DNA of 37,573 nucleotides from an uncultured Hyphomicrobiaceae bacterium (GTDB lineage Bacteria; Pseudomonadota; Alphaproteobacteria; Rhizobiales; Hyphomicrobiaceae), in NCBI GenBank assembly GCA_937873575.1, contig CALMPK010000109.1, forward strand, positions 1 to 37,573, in the 5' to 3' direction. Below, in pieces: positions 15,485-24,166 of this stretch; within the stretch, counting starts at the first letter, position 1, and each line of letters starts with the position of its first letter. The translations under genes and the position numbers were made by a program. The notes beneath the pieces were generated by a model. The model was not told the DNA's origin and did not search any database. It saw only the letters and a list, made by a program, of their open reading frames with translations.

Positions 15485-15702
15485 GGGCTTGCCTCTCGAG
15501 GTTGGCCGGAGTGCGGGGGCGGCGGGCGTCGATCTCGCCCGTGAAGCCGCGACCCGAAAGGAGGAGGAAAGCTCCGGCGTTCCGATCGGCGGCGACCATA
15601 GCCGCGCCCCCTCGGAAATGATAGGGGAGGCGGATACGAACTTCGTCTCATCGCCCGTGCCCTGAACGGCGGCGAGACCCCCGAGCCTGATGCGGAGCGC
15701 GC

Positions 15703-16470
15703 GTGCCAACCTTTCTGTCAGACGATGTCGAGATCGCCTATATCGACGAGGGTGAAGGCCACCCCATCCTGCTGATCCACGGCTTTGCCTCCAACGTGTC
15801 GACCAACTGGGTGGTGCCGGGCTGGGTCGGCTACCTCAAGGGCAAGGGTTACCGCGTCATCGCCCTCGATAATCGCGGTCACGGCAAGAGTGCGAAACTC
15901 TACGACGTGGAGCGCTATCGGGCACCCGTGATGGCCGAGGACGCGCGCCGGCTCCTCGACCACCTCGCAATCTCGGCCGCGCACGTCGTCGGCTATTCGA
16001 TGGGAGCGCGGATTTCGGCGTTCCTATCGCTCGCGCACCCTGATCGCGTGCGCTCCGCCGTGTTCGGCGGTCTCGGCTACAACATGGTCCGTGGGATGGC
16101 GGGAACCGGGCCGATCGCCGCCGCGCTCGAGGCGCCGTCGATGGACGCCGTGACCAACCCTACGGCAAGAACCTTTCGCGCCTTCGCCGAGCAGACGGGG
16201 AGCGATCTCAAGGCGCTTGCCGCCTGCATCCGCGCCTCCCGTGATCCGCTGACGCGCGAGGATGTGGCGCGCATCGCGGCCCCGGTGCTGGTGGCGGTGG
16301 GCGAGACCGACGTGGTCGGCGGCTCTGCCGTCGAGCTGGCGGCGCTCATTCCTGGCGCCAGAGCGCTCGTGATCCCCGGACGCGATCACATGAAGGCGGT
16401 CGGAGACCGCGTGTTCAAGGAGGGCGTCGCGGCGTTTCTTGCAGAGGTTGAGGGGCCCAACGGCGGCTGA
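15703..16470 (+). CDS. Alpha/beta hydrolase (GTG start)
   Basis: A 255-residue alpha/beta-fold hydrolase with a complete catalytic triad: nucleophile S99 in GYSMGAR, acid D203 (GETDVV) and base H229 (GRDHMKAV). The oxyanion-hole loop is LLIHGFAS near residue 25, and DNRGHGKS is the usual strand-turn motif. No signal peptide, so cytoplasmic. The GTG at 15703 was chosen because the protein aligns with the family from MPTFLSDDVEIAYID and a GGAG lies about eight bases upstream; the nearby ATG is out of frame. It is divergent from the zinc-finger/monooxygenase pair. The substrate (ester, lactone or ring-fission product) cannot be told. Confidence 0.92.
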   Translation: MPTFLSDDVEIAYIDEGEGHPILLIHGFASNVSTNWVVPGWVGYLKGKGYRVIALDNRGHGKSAKLYDVERYRAPVMAEDARRLLDHLAISAAHVVGYSMGARISAFLSLAHPDRVRSAVFGGLGYNMVRGMAGTGPIAAALEAPSMDAVTNPTARTFRAFAEQTGSDLKALAACIRASRDPLTREDVARIAAPVLVAVGETDVVGGSAVELAALIPGARALVIPGRDHMKAVGDRVFKEGVAAFLAEVEGPNGG

Positions 16471-16738
16471 TTCGGCCGCGCTTCATCGCGTTCGCCCGCA
16501 CAGTTTTGCGTTGCCCGTAACGGCGATGAGCCAAGTACACGCGCTAGAAGGAGGGTTCGGGAAGGGGGCGGCCTGCGTTCGTGTTTGCCAATCAGGCCCG
16601 AAAACGCGAACGACCCTGGCAGGCCGGGAGCCATCTGCAATGACATGACCGGGGGCGGTCAGCAGATTGGGTCGGGCGAAACACCAGGGCCGTCGGCATT
16701 TTGTTCCGCTCGATGGGCAGCACGGGGCGGTGCTTCAG

Positions 16739-17041
16739 ATGGAGCGGTACTCGGTTACTCGGCTACGCGATACAAGAACACGGCACAGAACGCAGACTAC
16801 TCGTTACTCGAACTCAGATTTTTACCGGCGTGTTGTCCACAAGCGCACGGCCTCGCAATTCGACTACAACGCATACTTGACGAGATACGCACACTTTACG
16901 AGGGCCGCGGGTGATACAACCCACGATACGCACACTCTACTCGCACACTACTCTAACGCGACGCTCTACACGTTCGGCGTGCCATCTGCAGTTGAATACG
17001 ACATTCCGAACACTGCTAAAGTACCAACGTATGGCTGTTGA
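16739..17041 (+). CDS. Doubtful small ORF, Tyr/Thr/Arg-rich, in the lower-GC gap
   Basis: A 100-residue frame starting MERYSVTRLRDTRTRHR and ending VPTYGC; the frame is open upstream to 16667. It is unusually rich in tyrosine, threonine, arginine and histidine, has no recognisable domain, no signal peptide and no good Shine-Dalgarno. Its third codon positions are far less G+C-rich than those of neighbouring genes. The repeated DNA words listed for this gap account for much of its low complexity. I think it is more likely non-coding or a recent import than a resident gene. Confidence 0.2.
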   Translation: MERYSVTRLRDTRTRHRTQTTRYSNSDFYRRVVHKRTASQFDYNAYLTRYAHFTRAAGDTTHDTHTLLAHYSNATLYTFGVPSAVEYDIPNTAKVPTYGC

Positions 17042-17075
17042 GTCCCGTAGAATCGATCCAGTTTGCATCCGCTGT

Positions 17076-17084
17076 TGTGGATAA
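17076..17084 (-). promoter_or_regulatory. Perfect DnaA-box sequence
   Basis: The minus strand reads TTATCCACA, the canonical DnaA box. A second site one base off consensus, TTGTCCACA, lies on the plus strand at 16833-16841. They bracket the lower-GC core of the gap. Two boxes are too few to call an origin, and single perfect boxes occur by chance or as DnaA regulatory sites. Confidence 0.35.
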
Positions 17085-17255
17085 AACCAATATTGCACTT
17101 GCGTGACAGCCCGATTTTGCGGCCGCGCGCCGTAACAATTCCGCAGTCTGGCCTCCTGTCGGCCGTCAATCGGCCGGTTACCGCTGCGACCATGCACCAG
17201 GAGTTCGGCCTGTCTTTACCGGGTGTTAGTATTACCGGGCCGATAGTCATGCCCC

Positions 17256-17936
17256 ATGTACCAGTCGCGTGTGTATCTCCTTGTCGTGGGCCTTCTCGCG
17301 CCCGTTCTGCTCTACGGCTGCGGCCGGGGCGGAGACGGCGAGGCGTTCGTGGCCAAGAACGAGCCATGGCGTGCCGTTGACGAGCGGCAGTGCCTGAATT
17401 CGGGTGTCGTTCGCGAAAGCCGGTTCGTACAGACCCGCTCGATGCTCGGCGGACCAAGCGCCTGCGGCGCCGAACACCCCTTCGAAATGTCTGGGACGAG
17501 CGGCGGGCACGTGATCCTGCAGCCGGCCGCAGTTCTGCGCTGCCCGATGATCCCCGCAGTCGATCGCTGGGTGCACGACGTCGTCGAGCCGGCGGCCCGC
17601 TACCATTTCGGCGTTCCGCTCGAGCGCCTTCAGGTCGCTGCGTCGTATTCGTGCCGACCGATCAATCACAAGTGGGGCGCCAAGCTCTCCGAGCACGGAT
17701 TGGCGAATGCCATCGACATCTCTGCCTTCCAACTGGCGGACGGCCGCAAGATCACGGTGAAAGGCGGCTGGTGGGGCGACGCGCGCGAATCCGCGTTTCT
17801 GAGGGCCGTTCATCGCGGCGCCTGCGATACCTTCTCGACCGTGCTCGGCCCCCTGGCCGATTCCTATCATCGTGACCATTTCCATCTCGATCTCGCCCGC
17901 CACGGCAGGGACGGCACGTACCGGGTCTGCAAGTAG
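17256..17936 (+). CDS. Extensin-like C-terminal domain lipoprotein
   Basis: A 226-residue predicted lipoprotein. The N-terminal helix ends in the lipobox LYGC, giving lipidated C22. The rest is the bacterial extensin-like C-terminal domain, with paired cysteines, SYSCRPINHKWGAKLSEHG followed by LANAIDISAF (about residues 130-155), and HRDHFHLDLARHG near the end. The H..D and DHFH residues resemble metal ligands of M15/VanY-type peptidoglycan peptidases, so a cell-wall role in the periplasm is likely, but activity is not established for the family. The first available ATG is 17256 and has no strong Shine-Dalgarno. It stands alone, preceded by the lower-GC gap and followed by the TetR gene on the same strand. 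Confidence 0.88.
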   Translation: MYQSRVYLLVVGLLAPVLLYGCGRGGDGEAFVAKNEPWRAVDERQCLNSGVVRESRFVQTRSMLGGPSACGAEHPFEMSGTSGGHVILQPAAVLRCPMIPAVDRWVHDVVEPAARYHFGVPLERLQVAASYSCRPINHKWGAKLSEHGLANAIDISAFQLADGRKITVKGGWWGDARESAFLRAVHRGACDTFSTVLGPLADSYHRDHFHLDLARHGRDGTYRVCK

Positions 17937-18118
17937 CGTGCACACCGCCGCTTGCCGGAGCACGGGGAGCCGCCGCGTCTTGGCAGGGCCAGAGGTGCGG
18001 TCGGCCGAGGTGGAGGGGCGCCAGCGCTTTTGGCGAAGGCGCAACTCGTACCCCATGCTCGACGTCGAGAGTGAGTTCGGTCGCTCAAATCCTGATGGAC
18101 ATCGGTTATGGTCGCGCC

Positions 18119-18769
18119 ATGAGCTGGCATGACGACGAGTGCAAGGGCCGCAAGGGCTATCATCACGGCAACCTGCGCGAGGCGTTGGTGCGTGCCGCCC
18201 TGAAACTCATCGCCGAGAAGGGGCCGGCCGGTTTCACATTCGCCGAGGCGGCGCGGGCGGCAGGTGTCAGCCCCGCGGCCCCCTACCGGCATTTCCGCGA
18301 CCGCGATGCCTTGATGGCGGATGTCGCCCGGCGCGGCTTCGAAGCGTTCGCAGCCGATCTCGAGGCGGCGTGGGACAAGGGTCGCCCTGCTCCTCGTCCG
18401 TCGTTCGACCGGGTCGGCCGCGCCTATCTCGACTTCGCTCGCCGCGAGCCGGCCCTGTTCGCGGCCATGTTCGAATCCGGTCTATGTCCTTCGGTCGCTC
18501 CCGAGGTCCGCGACGCGGGTGATCGGGCGTTCGGCGTGCTGCGCGCCGCGTGCGAGGCTGTCGTCGGCACGCTCCCGGCGAAAGGCCGCCCGCCGGCGCT
18601 GATGATGGCATTGCACATCTGGTCGCTGGCGCACGGCATCGCGGCGCTGTTTGCCCGGGGCGACGGCGCCCGCCGCCCCATCCCGATGACGCCCGAGGAA
18701 CTGCTCGAGTCGGCCGTTCTCATCTACCTCTCGGGCATCGACCGCGCGGCCGGTGGCGGGGCGGCCTGA
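18119..18769 (+). CDS. TetR/AcrR-family transcriptional regulator
   Basis: A 216-residue repressor-type regulator. The N-terminal helix-turn-helix covers about residues 14-62 (YHHGNLREALVRAALKLIAE, GFTFAEAARAAGVSPAAPYR, HFRDRDALMADVA). The remainder is an all-helical ligand-binding domain with the WSLAHGIAALFARGD segment typical of TetR_C_33 members. The ATG at 18119 places YHHGNLR near the N-terminus as in relatives; earlier in-frame starts at 18071 and 18095 cannot be excluded, since none has a good ribosome site. The next gene, guaA, is convergent, and no obvious target gene or operator is adjacent, so its effector is unknown. Confidence 0.9.
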   Translation: MSWHDDECKGRKGYHHGNLREALVRAALKLIAEKGPAGFTFAEAARAAGVSPAAPYRHFRDRDALMADVARRGFEAFAADLEAAWDKGRPAPRPSFDRVGRAYLDFARREPALFAAMFESGLCPSVAPEVRDAGDRAFGVLRAACEAVVGTLPAKGRPPALMMALHIWSLAHGIAALFARGDGARRPIPMTPEELLESAVLIYLSGIDRAAGGGAA

Positions 18770-18890
18770 TCCAAGGCGCCTGCACTGTTACGCTGCGTTC
18801 GCGGCGGGCTACAGCCGTGCCCCCACCAGAATTGCAGCGGCCTCGAGCGTCATTGCGAACGCGCACGCTTCGAATTCGCGCGCCGCGCAC

Positions 18891-20438
18891 TCATTCCCAC
18901 TCGATGGTGCCAGGGGGCTTCGATGTCACGTCGTAGACGACGCGGTTGATGCCGCGCACCTCGTTGATGATGCGCGTCGCGGTGCGCGTCAGGAACTCGT
19001 GCGAGAAGGCGAAGCTGTCGGCCGTCATGCCGTCGGTCGATGTCACCGCGCGAAGCGCGCAGACGTGATCGTAGGTGCGCGCATCACCCATCACGCCGAC
19101 CGTGCGAACGGGAAGCAGCACGGCGAATGCCTGCCAGATGGTGTCGTAGAGGCCCGCGGCGCGGATCTCCTCGAGGTAGATCGCGTCGGCCTTGCGCAGG
19201 ATGTCGAGCTTCTCGCCCGTGATTTCGCCCGGCATGCGGATGGCGAGACCGGGCCCCGGGAACGGATGGCGGCCGATGAAATGCGCCGGCAGACCCAACT
19301 CGCGGCCGAGCGCACGCACCTCGTCCTTGAACAATTCGCGCAAGGGCTCGATGAGCTTCAGGTTCATGCGCTCAGGCAATCCGCCGACGTTGTGGTGCGA
19401 CTTGATGGTGACGGATGGACCACCCGTGAACGACACGCTTTCGATCACGTCTGGATAGAGCGTGCCCTGGGCCAGGAACTCGGCGCCGCCCACTTTCCGC
19501 GCCTCGGCCTCGAATACTTCGATGAAAAGGCCGCCGATGATCTTGCGCTTCCTCTCGGGATCGCTGACGCCGTCGAGCGCGGAAAGGAACTTCTCACGCG
19601 CATCGACGTGCACGAGCGGAATGTTGTAGGCGTCGCGGAACAGCGACACGACTTCCTCCGCCTCGTTCTGGCGCAGCAGGCCGTGATCGACGAAGATGCA
19701 GGTGAGCTGCTCGCCGATCGCCTCGTGGATCAGTACCGAAGCGACCGCGCTGTCGACGCCGCCGGAAAGCCCGGAGATCACGCGGCCCTTGCCGACCTGG
19801 GCGCGGATCTTCGCGATCTCGCTCGAACGGAAATGCGCCATCGTCCAGTCGCCAGCGAGCCGCGCGATGCGATGCACGAAGTTCGAGATCAGCTTGGCGC
19901 CGTCTGGCGTGTGCACCACTTCGGGGTGGAACTGCACCGCGTAGAGCTTGCGCGCTTCATCGGCAACGGCCGCGAACGGCGCGCCGCGCGATACGGCCAC
20001 CACTTCGAAACCCTCCGGCAGCCGCGTCACGCGATCGCCGTGGCTCATCCAAACCTGATGTTTCTCGCCCGGTTTCCAAACGCCGTCGAACAGCGAGCAC
20101 GGCTTCTGGATCTCGAAATCGGCGCGGCCGAACTCGCGGTGACGGCCGCTTTCGACGCCGCCGCCGAGCTGCGCCACCATGGTCTGTTCGCCATAGCAGA
20201 TGCCGAGCACCGGCAGACCCGCCTCGAACACCCAGTCAGGCGCCCGCGGCGTGCCCATCTCGGTGACGCTGGCCGGTCCGCCGGAGAGGATGATCGCGCG
20301 CGGATTGAGGCGCTCCATCGCACCTTGTGCGTTGTTGAACGGCACGATCTCGGAGTAGACGCCAGCCTCGCGCACGCGGCGCGCGATCAGCTGCGTCACC
20401 TGGCTGCCGAAATCGATGATGAGGACCGTGTCTGTCAT
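18891..20438 (-). CDS. guaA: GMP synthase (glutamine-hydrolysing)
   Basis: A 515-residue cytoplasmic enzyme converting XMP to GMP with ATP and glutamine, the last step of GMP synthesis. The class I amidotransferase half has nucleophile C81 ([11 protein letters not shown]) and the HPE pair in [11 protein letters not shown]. The ATP-pyrophosphatase half has the P-loop [18 protein letters not shown] and ends in the dimerisation domain closing with [18 protein letters not shown]. Length and motifs are fully typical. The start [13 protein letters not shown] is the family start. It is convergent with the TetR gene and preceded by 166 bp before the acyltransferase gene on the same strand. Confidence 0.98.
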   Translation of the reverse strand: MTDTVLIIDFGSQVTQLIARRVREAGVYSEIVPFNNAQGAMERLNPRAIILSGGPASVTEMGTPRAPDWVFEAGLPVLGICYGEQTMVAQLGGGVESGRHREFGRADFEIQKPCSLFDGVWKPGEKHQVWMSHGDRVTRLPEGFEVVAVSRGAPFAAVADEARKLYAVQFHPEVVHTPDGAKLISNFVHRIARLAGDWTMAHFRSSEIAKIRAQVGKGRVISGLSGGVDSAVASVLIHEAIGEQLTCIFVDHGLLRQNEAEEVVSLFRDAYNIPLVHVDAREKFLSALDGVSDPERKRKIIGGLFIEVFEAEARKVGGAEFLAQGTLYPDVIESVSFTGGPSVTIKSHHNVGGLPERMNLKLIEPLRELFKDEVRALGRELGLPAHFIGRHPFPGPGLAIRMPGEITGEKLDILRKADAIYLEEIRAAGLYDTIWQAFAVLLPVRTVGVMGDARTYDHVCALRAVTSTDGMTADSFAFSHEFLTRTATRIINEVRGINRVVYDVTSKPPGTIEWE

Positions 20439-20604
20439 GTCTGTCCTGGGCAGGTCTCTGCAGTCTTTGGCGATGCCCGGCGTCCCGGGAAATGCGAGGC
20501 GAGGGCGGCGAGGGAACGCCGCTGCCGCGCGGCCGGGGCGAGGGCTCGCCCGGGCGGCGTAGTGAGATCACCCGCCGGGAGGGGCGTCAAGGCTGAAGGG
20601 CGAT

Positions 20605-22605
20605 CTATTCACGGGTGGCCGGCAACGTGAAGTACCGGGCGAGATGACGAGCGCCGGCGCTGTTGAGGTGACTGTTGTTACGATAGAGAAAGACCCCGTC
20701 CTTCATGGGCGAGCACCAGTCCGGGCCGCACAGCGTTTCCGTCGGCAGCGTGACCGTCACGCCCGGGTCGGACGCGGCGATGGCCGAAAGGGCCGCTTCG
20801 GTCCCGGCCAGCTCGGCGCGGACGTCCTGCGCGCGGCGCCCACATGGCGCGACGTCGCGGCCAGCGGCGAGCGCGGCGGCGGTGCAGCGGGCGGGCAGAA
20901 CCTTGAAGTGGGGAACCTGCCCGATCAGGTGTACGCGGATGCCGCGGCTGCGGAAGTAGCGGACCGTCGAAGCCAGCACGTCGGTGAAGGCAAGCGCGCC
21001 GTCCACGCCTGGCGGGCGCCCGAGGCCCTTGGTGTCGAGGCCGTTCCAGGCGAGATGTTGCGCATAGTCTGGCCAGACTCCGGACAGAACGACCAGCTTG
21101 AGGCCGGGGTTTGATTCGACGAAAGCGACGATGGCCTCGTGGTACGAGCGGCACTCGAGTTTGCGCCACGTTCGCTTGTCCTTCAGTGCGGCGCCCAGCA
21201 GCGGCGCGCACGCGCTTCGCGTAACTTGTCGCCCGGCGAACCGATTATCGCGCGCCCAGTTGGAGACCAGCGGAACGAAATGGTCGGCGTTGGAATCGCC
21301 GAGTATCGCCATCTCGAAACTCTCACCCGGCAGCTTGCCGCGGCCGAAGTTGCAGCGTTCGTTGTTCTTGAAGGCGTAATCGTCACCATCGCAGAGGGGA
21401 CGCAGCGGATTGCCGTTGGCCATCTCGTCGAACAGCTTGCGCACGGGGCCATCGAAGCGTGAGGGCACGCCGTCGAAGGCCCGGATTGCGCCACCGGCGA
21501 TCGCGAGTGCCGCCATGACGGCGGCGCCGGCGGCGATGGTTTTCAGTGCGGCGCGCGTCGACAACGGTCCATGGACGCGGAATCTCAGCTCGACGAAGCG
21601 CCACGAAAGTGCGGCCAGAACAAAAGACATGGCGACGAGCGCCAGCGTTTCGATCGCGGTCAAAGGCCGGCTGGCCGCGAACTGGCCGAGCGAAAGCACT
21701 GGCCAGTGCCAGAGGTAGAGCGAGTACGACAGCAGGCCGACGATGACGAAGGGCCGCCAGGCGAGCACTCTGGCGGGCCCCTGTACTCCGTCGTTGCCAA
21801 GCCCCGACACGATCACCAGCACCGTTCCGAGGACGGCCGGCAGCGCGGACATACCCGGAAACGGCTTGCTCGGGCTCAGCACGAGGCCGCTGGCCAGGAT
21901 CAGCACGAGACCCGCCGTTCCGAGCACGGCGGAGGTGAGATTGTCGAACGACAGTCGCTGTGCGGCGAGGGCGGTGAGGCATCCGGCGAGTAGCTCCCAC
22001 GCCCGCGGCGCCAGCAGGTAGAAGGCGTAATCCGCGTCGCCCCCGAGCTTGGTCTCGGCGTGCGAAAGCGACGCCCCCAGCAGGGCCAGCGTGATCGCGA
22101 TCAGCCAGGGACGTGGCACGCGCGGCGCCAGCAGCACGAGCAGCAGGGGCCAGGTGAGGTAGAACTGGTCCTCGACCGACAGCGACCAAGTGTGGAGCAG
22201 CGGCTTCTCCTCCGCCGGAGCCGAGAAATAACCGGCGGTCCGGTAGAAGAGCACGTTGGCGAACATGAGCAAGGCGGCGACCACGCTGCGGCCGAGCTCG
22301 CGGTAGGTCTCGGGCAGCAGGATCATCCAACCGGCTGCGAGCACGGCCGCGATCATCACGGCGGCGGCCGGCAGCAGGCGGCGGATGCGACGCGCAAAAA
22401 AGGCGAGGATCGAGAAGGTTCCCGCCTGCAACTCGGCGAGCATCAATCGCGTGATCAGGAACCCGGAGATGACGAAGAATACGTCGACGCCGACGAAGCC
22501 ACCGCTCAGCGCCGCTGGCCAGGCGTGGTAGACGACGACGAGCAGGATGGCGATGGCGCGCAGCCCATCGACGTGCGGAAGGTAGTTCGCACGGTCACGG
22601 GTCAT
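20605..22605 (-). CDS. OafA/YrhL-type acyltransferase with C-terminal SGNH domain
   Basis: A 666-residue membrane O-acyltransferase. Residues 1-370 are the acyltransferase-3 domain, beginning YLPHVDGLRAIAILLVVVYH with the conserved R-to-H spacing, GGFVGVDVFFVISGFLIT, and SLSVEDQFYLTWP. Residues about 410-666 are an SGNH hydrolase-like domain with EMAILGDSNADHFVPL. In its last block the DxxH pair reads NNSH (LYRNNSHLNSAGARHLA), so the catalytic Asp is Asn. Such proteins transfer acetyl groups to surface polysaccharide or peptidoglycan. The ATG at 22605 was chosen; a TTG at 22659 and a GTG between are possible in the same frame. It stands alone upstream of guaA. Confidence 0.9.
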   Translation of the reverse strand: MTRDRANYLPHVDGLRAIAILLVVVYHAWPAALSGGFVGVDVFFVISGFLITRLMLAELQAGTFSILAFFARRIRRLLPAAAVMIAAVLAAGWMILLPETYRELGRSVVAALLMFANVLFYRTAGYFSAPAEEKPLLHTWSLSVEDQFYLTWPLLLVLLAPRVPRPWLIAITLALLGASLSHAETKLGGDADYAFYLLAPRAWELLAGCLTALAAQRLSFDNLTSAVLGTAGLVLILASGLVLSPSKPFPGMSALPAVLGTVLVIVSGLGNDGVQGPARVLAWRPFVIVGLLSYSLYLWHWPVLSLGQFAASRPLTAIETLALVAMSFVLAALSWRFVELRFRVHGPLSTRAALKTIAAGAAVMAALAIAGGAIRAFDGVPSRFDGPVRKLFDEMANGNPLRPLCDGDDYAFKNNERCNFGRGKLPGESFEMAILGDSNADHFVPLVSNWARDNRFAGRQVTRSACAPLLGAALKDKRTWRKLECRSYHEAIVAFVESNPGLKLVVLSGVWPDYAQHLAWNGLDTKGLGRPPGVDGALAFTDVLASTVRYFRSRGIRVHLIGQVPHFKVLPARCTAAALAAGRDVAPCGRRAQDVRAELAGTEAALSAIAASDPGVTVTLPTETLCGPDWCSPMKDGVFLYRNNSHLNSAGARHLARYFTLPATRE

Positions 22606-22970
22606 TGGCGCCGCCGGTTGGCGGCCACGCTTGGCCACCACCTCGCCCACTCCGGACAACTCGGCTATGCCAGCTCTCCCCCAAACCGACCGCGGTCGTC
22701 TCCAACCTTGGGCACCCCCCGCTGGCGCTTGATAAGCCAGCGGTAATGCGGCCCGTCAAGCGGGCGGTTGCGGCTCTGGTGGTGGCGCAATGGCACGGGC
22801 GGTGCTGGAACGTGCCGAAGTCACAGACAATTTCCGCTGGTTATTGGAATTGAGGCGGCGCGTGGCCGTGTGCGGCGCAGCCCACGTCTCGGCCCGGTGG
22901 TCGAATTGCCGCGCAAGCGCTGCTATCGTGTTCCTCCGAACGGGCAAACCAGGAAACGAGGTTCTGACCA
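22606..22970. other. Divergent intergenic region between acyltransferase and haem-protein genes
   Basis: A 365-base gap with promoters for both flanking genes. A hairpin CCGCTGGC / GCCAGCGG with a nine-base loop (GCTTGATAA) lies at 22719-22743. I see no gene. Confidence 0.4.
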
Positions 22971-23573
22971 ATGCACGTTACGACTTTCCGACGACTCGCC
23001 CTTACCGCCGCCACGGCCATCATGCCGGCCCTGCTTACCCCGGTTCAGGCCCAGGAGGCCGCCGATCCTCAGGCCGCTCGGATCGCCAAGGCGCGCGAGG
23101 CCATCAAGGGGCTCGGCGAGGGCCTCAAGGAGAAGCTGCTCGGTGCGATGAAGGAGGGTGGTCCCGTTGCCGCGCTCGACGTGTGCAAGGTAGAGGCGCC
23201 GAAGATTGCCGCCGAGCGCTCGGCTGCCGCCGGTCTCGAGGTCGGTCGTACCGCGCTCAAGGTCCGCAACCCCGCCAATGCGCCGAGTGAGACGGAGCGC
23301 AAGGTGCTCGAGGATTTCGCCAAGCAGATCGCTGGTGGCGCGGATTCGGCCAAGCTCGAGCACGTGGCGGTCGTCGAGGAGGGCGGCAAGAAGTCGTTCC
23401 TCTACATGAAGCCCATCATGACTGCAGGCAAACCCTGTCTCGCCTGCCACGGTAGCGAGCTCGATCCGGCGGTCGCCGCCAAGATCAAGGAGCTCTATCC
23501 GAGCGACCAGGCGACGGGCTTCAACGCGGGCGATCTGCGCGGCGCGTTCGTCGTCACCGGTAAGGTCGAATAA
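22971..23573 (+). CDS. Periplasmic Tll0287-like (DUF3365) c-type haem protein
   Basis: A 200-residue secreted protein. A classical signal peptide (residues 1-27, cleavage after PVQA) precedes a Tll0287-like/DUF3365 domain. A single haem c motif CLACHG (C156, C159, H160) lies in the PIMTAGKPCLACHGSEL stretch near the C-terminus, and the domain ends DLRGAFVVTGKVE. Members are PAS-like redox or haem-sensing domains, often fused to sensors; here the domain stands alone. The ATG at 22971 has GAGG about ten bases upstream. It is monocistronic and followed by a strong terminator. Its electron partner is not apparent from the neighbours. Confidence 0.85.
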   Translation: MHVTTFRRLALTAATAIMPALLTPVQAQEAADPQAARIAKAREAIKGLGEGLKEKLLGAMKEGGPVAALDVCKVEAPKIAAERSAAAGLEVGRTALKVRNPANAPSETERKVLEDFAKQIAGGADSAKLEHVAVVEEGGKKSFLYMKPIMTAGKPCLACHGSELDPAVAAKIKELYPSDQATGFNAGDLRGAFVVTGKVE

Positions 23574-23621
23574 CCCCGGTCTCGACGCACTCCCGCTCGA
23601 ATACCGTCGCGCGATGCCAAC

Positions 23622-23653
23622 GAGCCCGGAGCTTTCGCCCCGGGCTCTTTTTT
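23622..23653 (+). terminator. Rho-independent terminator of the DUF3365 gene
   Basis: GAGCCCGG (23622-23629) and CCGGGCTC (23640-23647) form an eight-pair stem with a ten-base loop, followed directly by TTTTTT. It lies 49 bases after the haem-protein stop and before the convergent DUF2852 gene. Confidence 0.92.
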
Positions 23654-23679
23654 CACGCAGCGGCTCGTTTTCACGCAGC

Positions 23680-24123
23680 TTAGCTCGCCGGATTGCCGTT
23701 CTGCGCAGGCCCACCCTGGGGCCGATCCTCCGGCCGGTCGCGCCGCTCGGTCATGAACTGATCGAACTCGGCACGGTCTTTCGCCATCCTCAGCCGCTCG
23801 AGGAAGGTCCGGAACTCGCGCTGCTCTTCCTCGAGGCGCTTCAGCGTCTCGTCGCGGTATTCGTCGAAGGCGGCATTGCCGCTCGAGGAGTAGGCCGCAC
23901 CGCGCATGCCGAAGCGGTCCATCTTGCGCTCCCACCGTGCAGCCATGCGCTGCTGCCACTCACCGCGATCTCCAAACCGTCCACCACATGCCATGCGTCC
24001 GCTCCATATGAGATAGCCGAGGATCAGGAGGCCGACGGGCCAGAAAGCCATGAAGCCGAGCACCATGAGGGTGATCCAAGCCGGCTTGCCCCATTCGTCG
24101 AGCCTCGACACCACGTCAGACAT
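23680..24123 (-). CDS. DUF2852 family membrane protein
   Basis: A 147-residue protein with a membrane segment near the N-terminus (WITLMVLGFMAFWPVGLLIL, about residues 17-40), then a basic region (WQQRMAARWERKMDRFGMRG) and a predicted coiled coil (YRDETLKRLEEEQREFRTFL and following residues). This is the pattern of DUF2852 proteins, which are common in Hyphomicrobiales and have no known function. The ATG at 24123 has GGAG seven bases upstream; a GTG two codons earlier is possible. The 21-base palindrome at 24146-24166 lies just upstream and may control it. Confidence 0.85.
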   Translation of the reverse strand: MSDVVSRLDEWGKPAWITLMVLGFMAFWPVGLLILGYLIWSGRMACGGRFGDRGEWQQRMAARWERKMDRFGMRGAAYSSSGNAAFDEYRDETLKRLEEEQREFRTFLERLRMAKDRAEFDQFMTERRDRPEDRPQGGPAQNGNPAS

Positions 24124-24145
24124 CGTCACGCTCCATCTTGAGTAT

Positions 24146-24166
24146 GTGAATGTGCTTCACATTCAC
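24146..24166. promoter_or_regulatory. Operator-like inverted repeat upstream of DUF2852
   Basis: A perfect nine-base inverted repeat with a three-base spacer, followed at 24167-24173 by a third GAATGTG. It begins 23 bases upstream of the DUF2852 start on the minus strand, where a repressor would block transcription. The size suits a homodimeric winged-helix or TetR-type regulator. Confidence 0.45.

Larger units (their letters stand above)
16471..17255. other. 785-base gap with a lower-GC, repeat-rich core
   Basis: No gene I can support confidently. The stretch 16741-17100 drops to about half G+C, against roughly two thirds around it. It contains short direct repeats: TACTCG(G)TTACTCG at 16748-16761 and 16798-16810, and GATACGCACACT-n-TAC at 16884-16899 and 16925-16940 (41 bases apart). 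DnaA-box-like sites flank it at 16833 and 17076. An open frame at 16739-17041 is described separately. The flanks (16471-16740 and 17100-17255) show nothing recognisable beyond a presumed promoter for the extensin-like gene. Confidence 0.5.

Noticed and set aside
16741-17100. CRISPR-like or phage attachment repeat
   Set aside because: The repeats are short, unevenly spaced and imperfect. There are no cas genes, integrase or tRNA nearby.
18465-18500. TTCGAATCC, a tRNA T-loop-like word
   Set aside because: It lies inside the TetR coding sequence and no cloverleaf can be folded around it. No tRNA was found in the window.
18753-20630. 625-codon plus-strand frame
   Set aside because: Antisense shadow of guaA, whose motifs and length are unambiguous.
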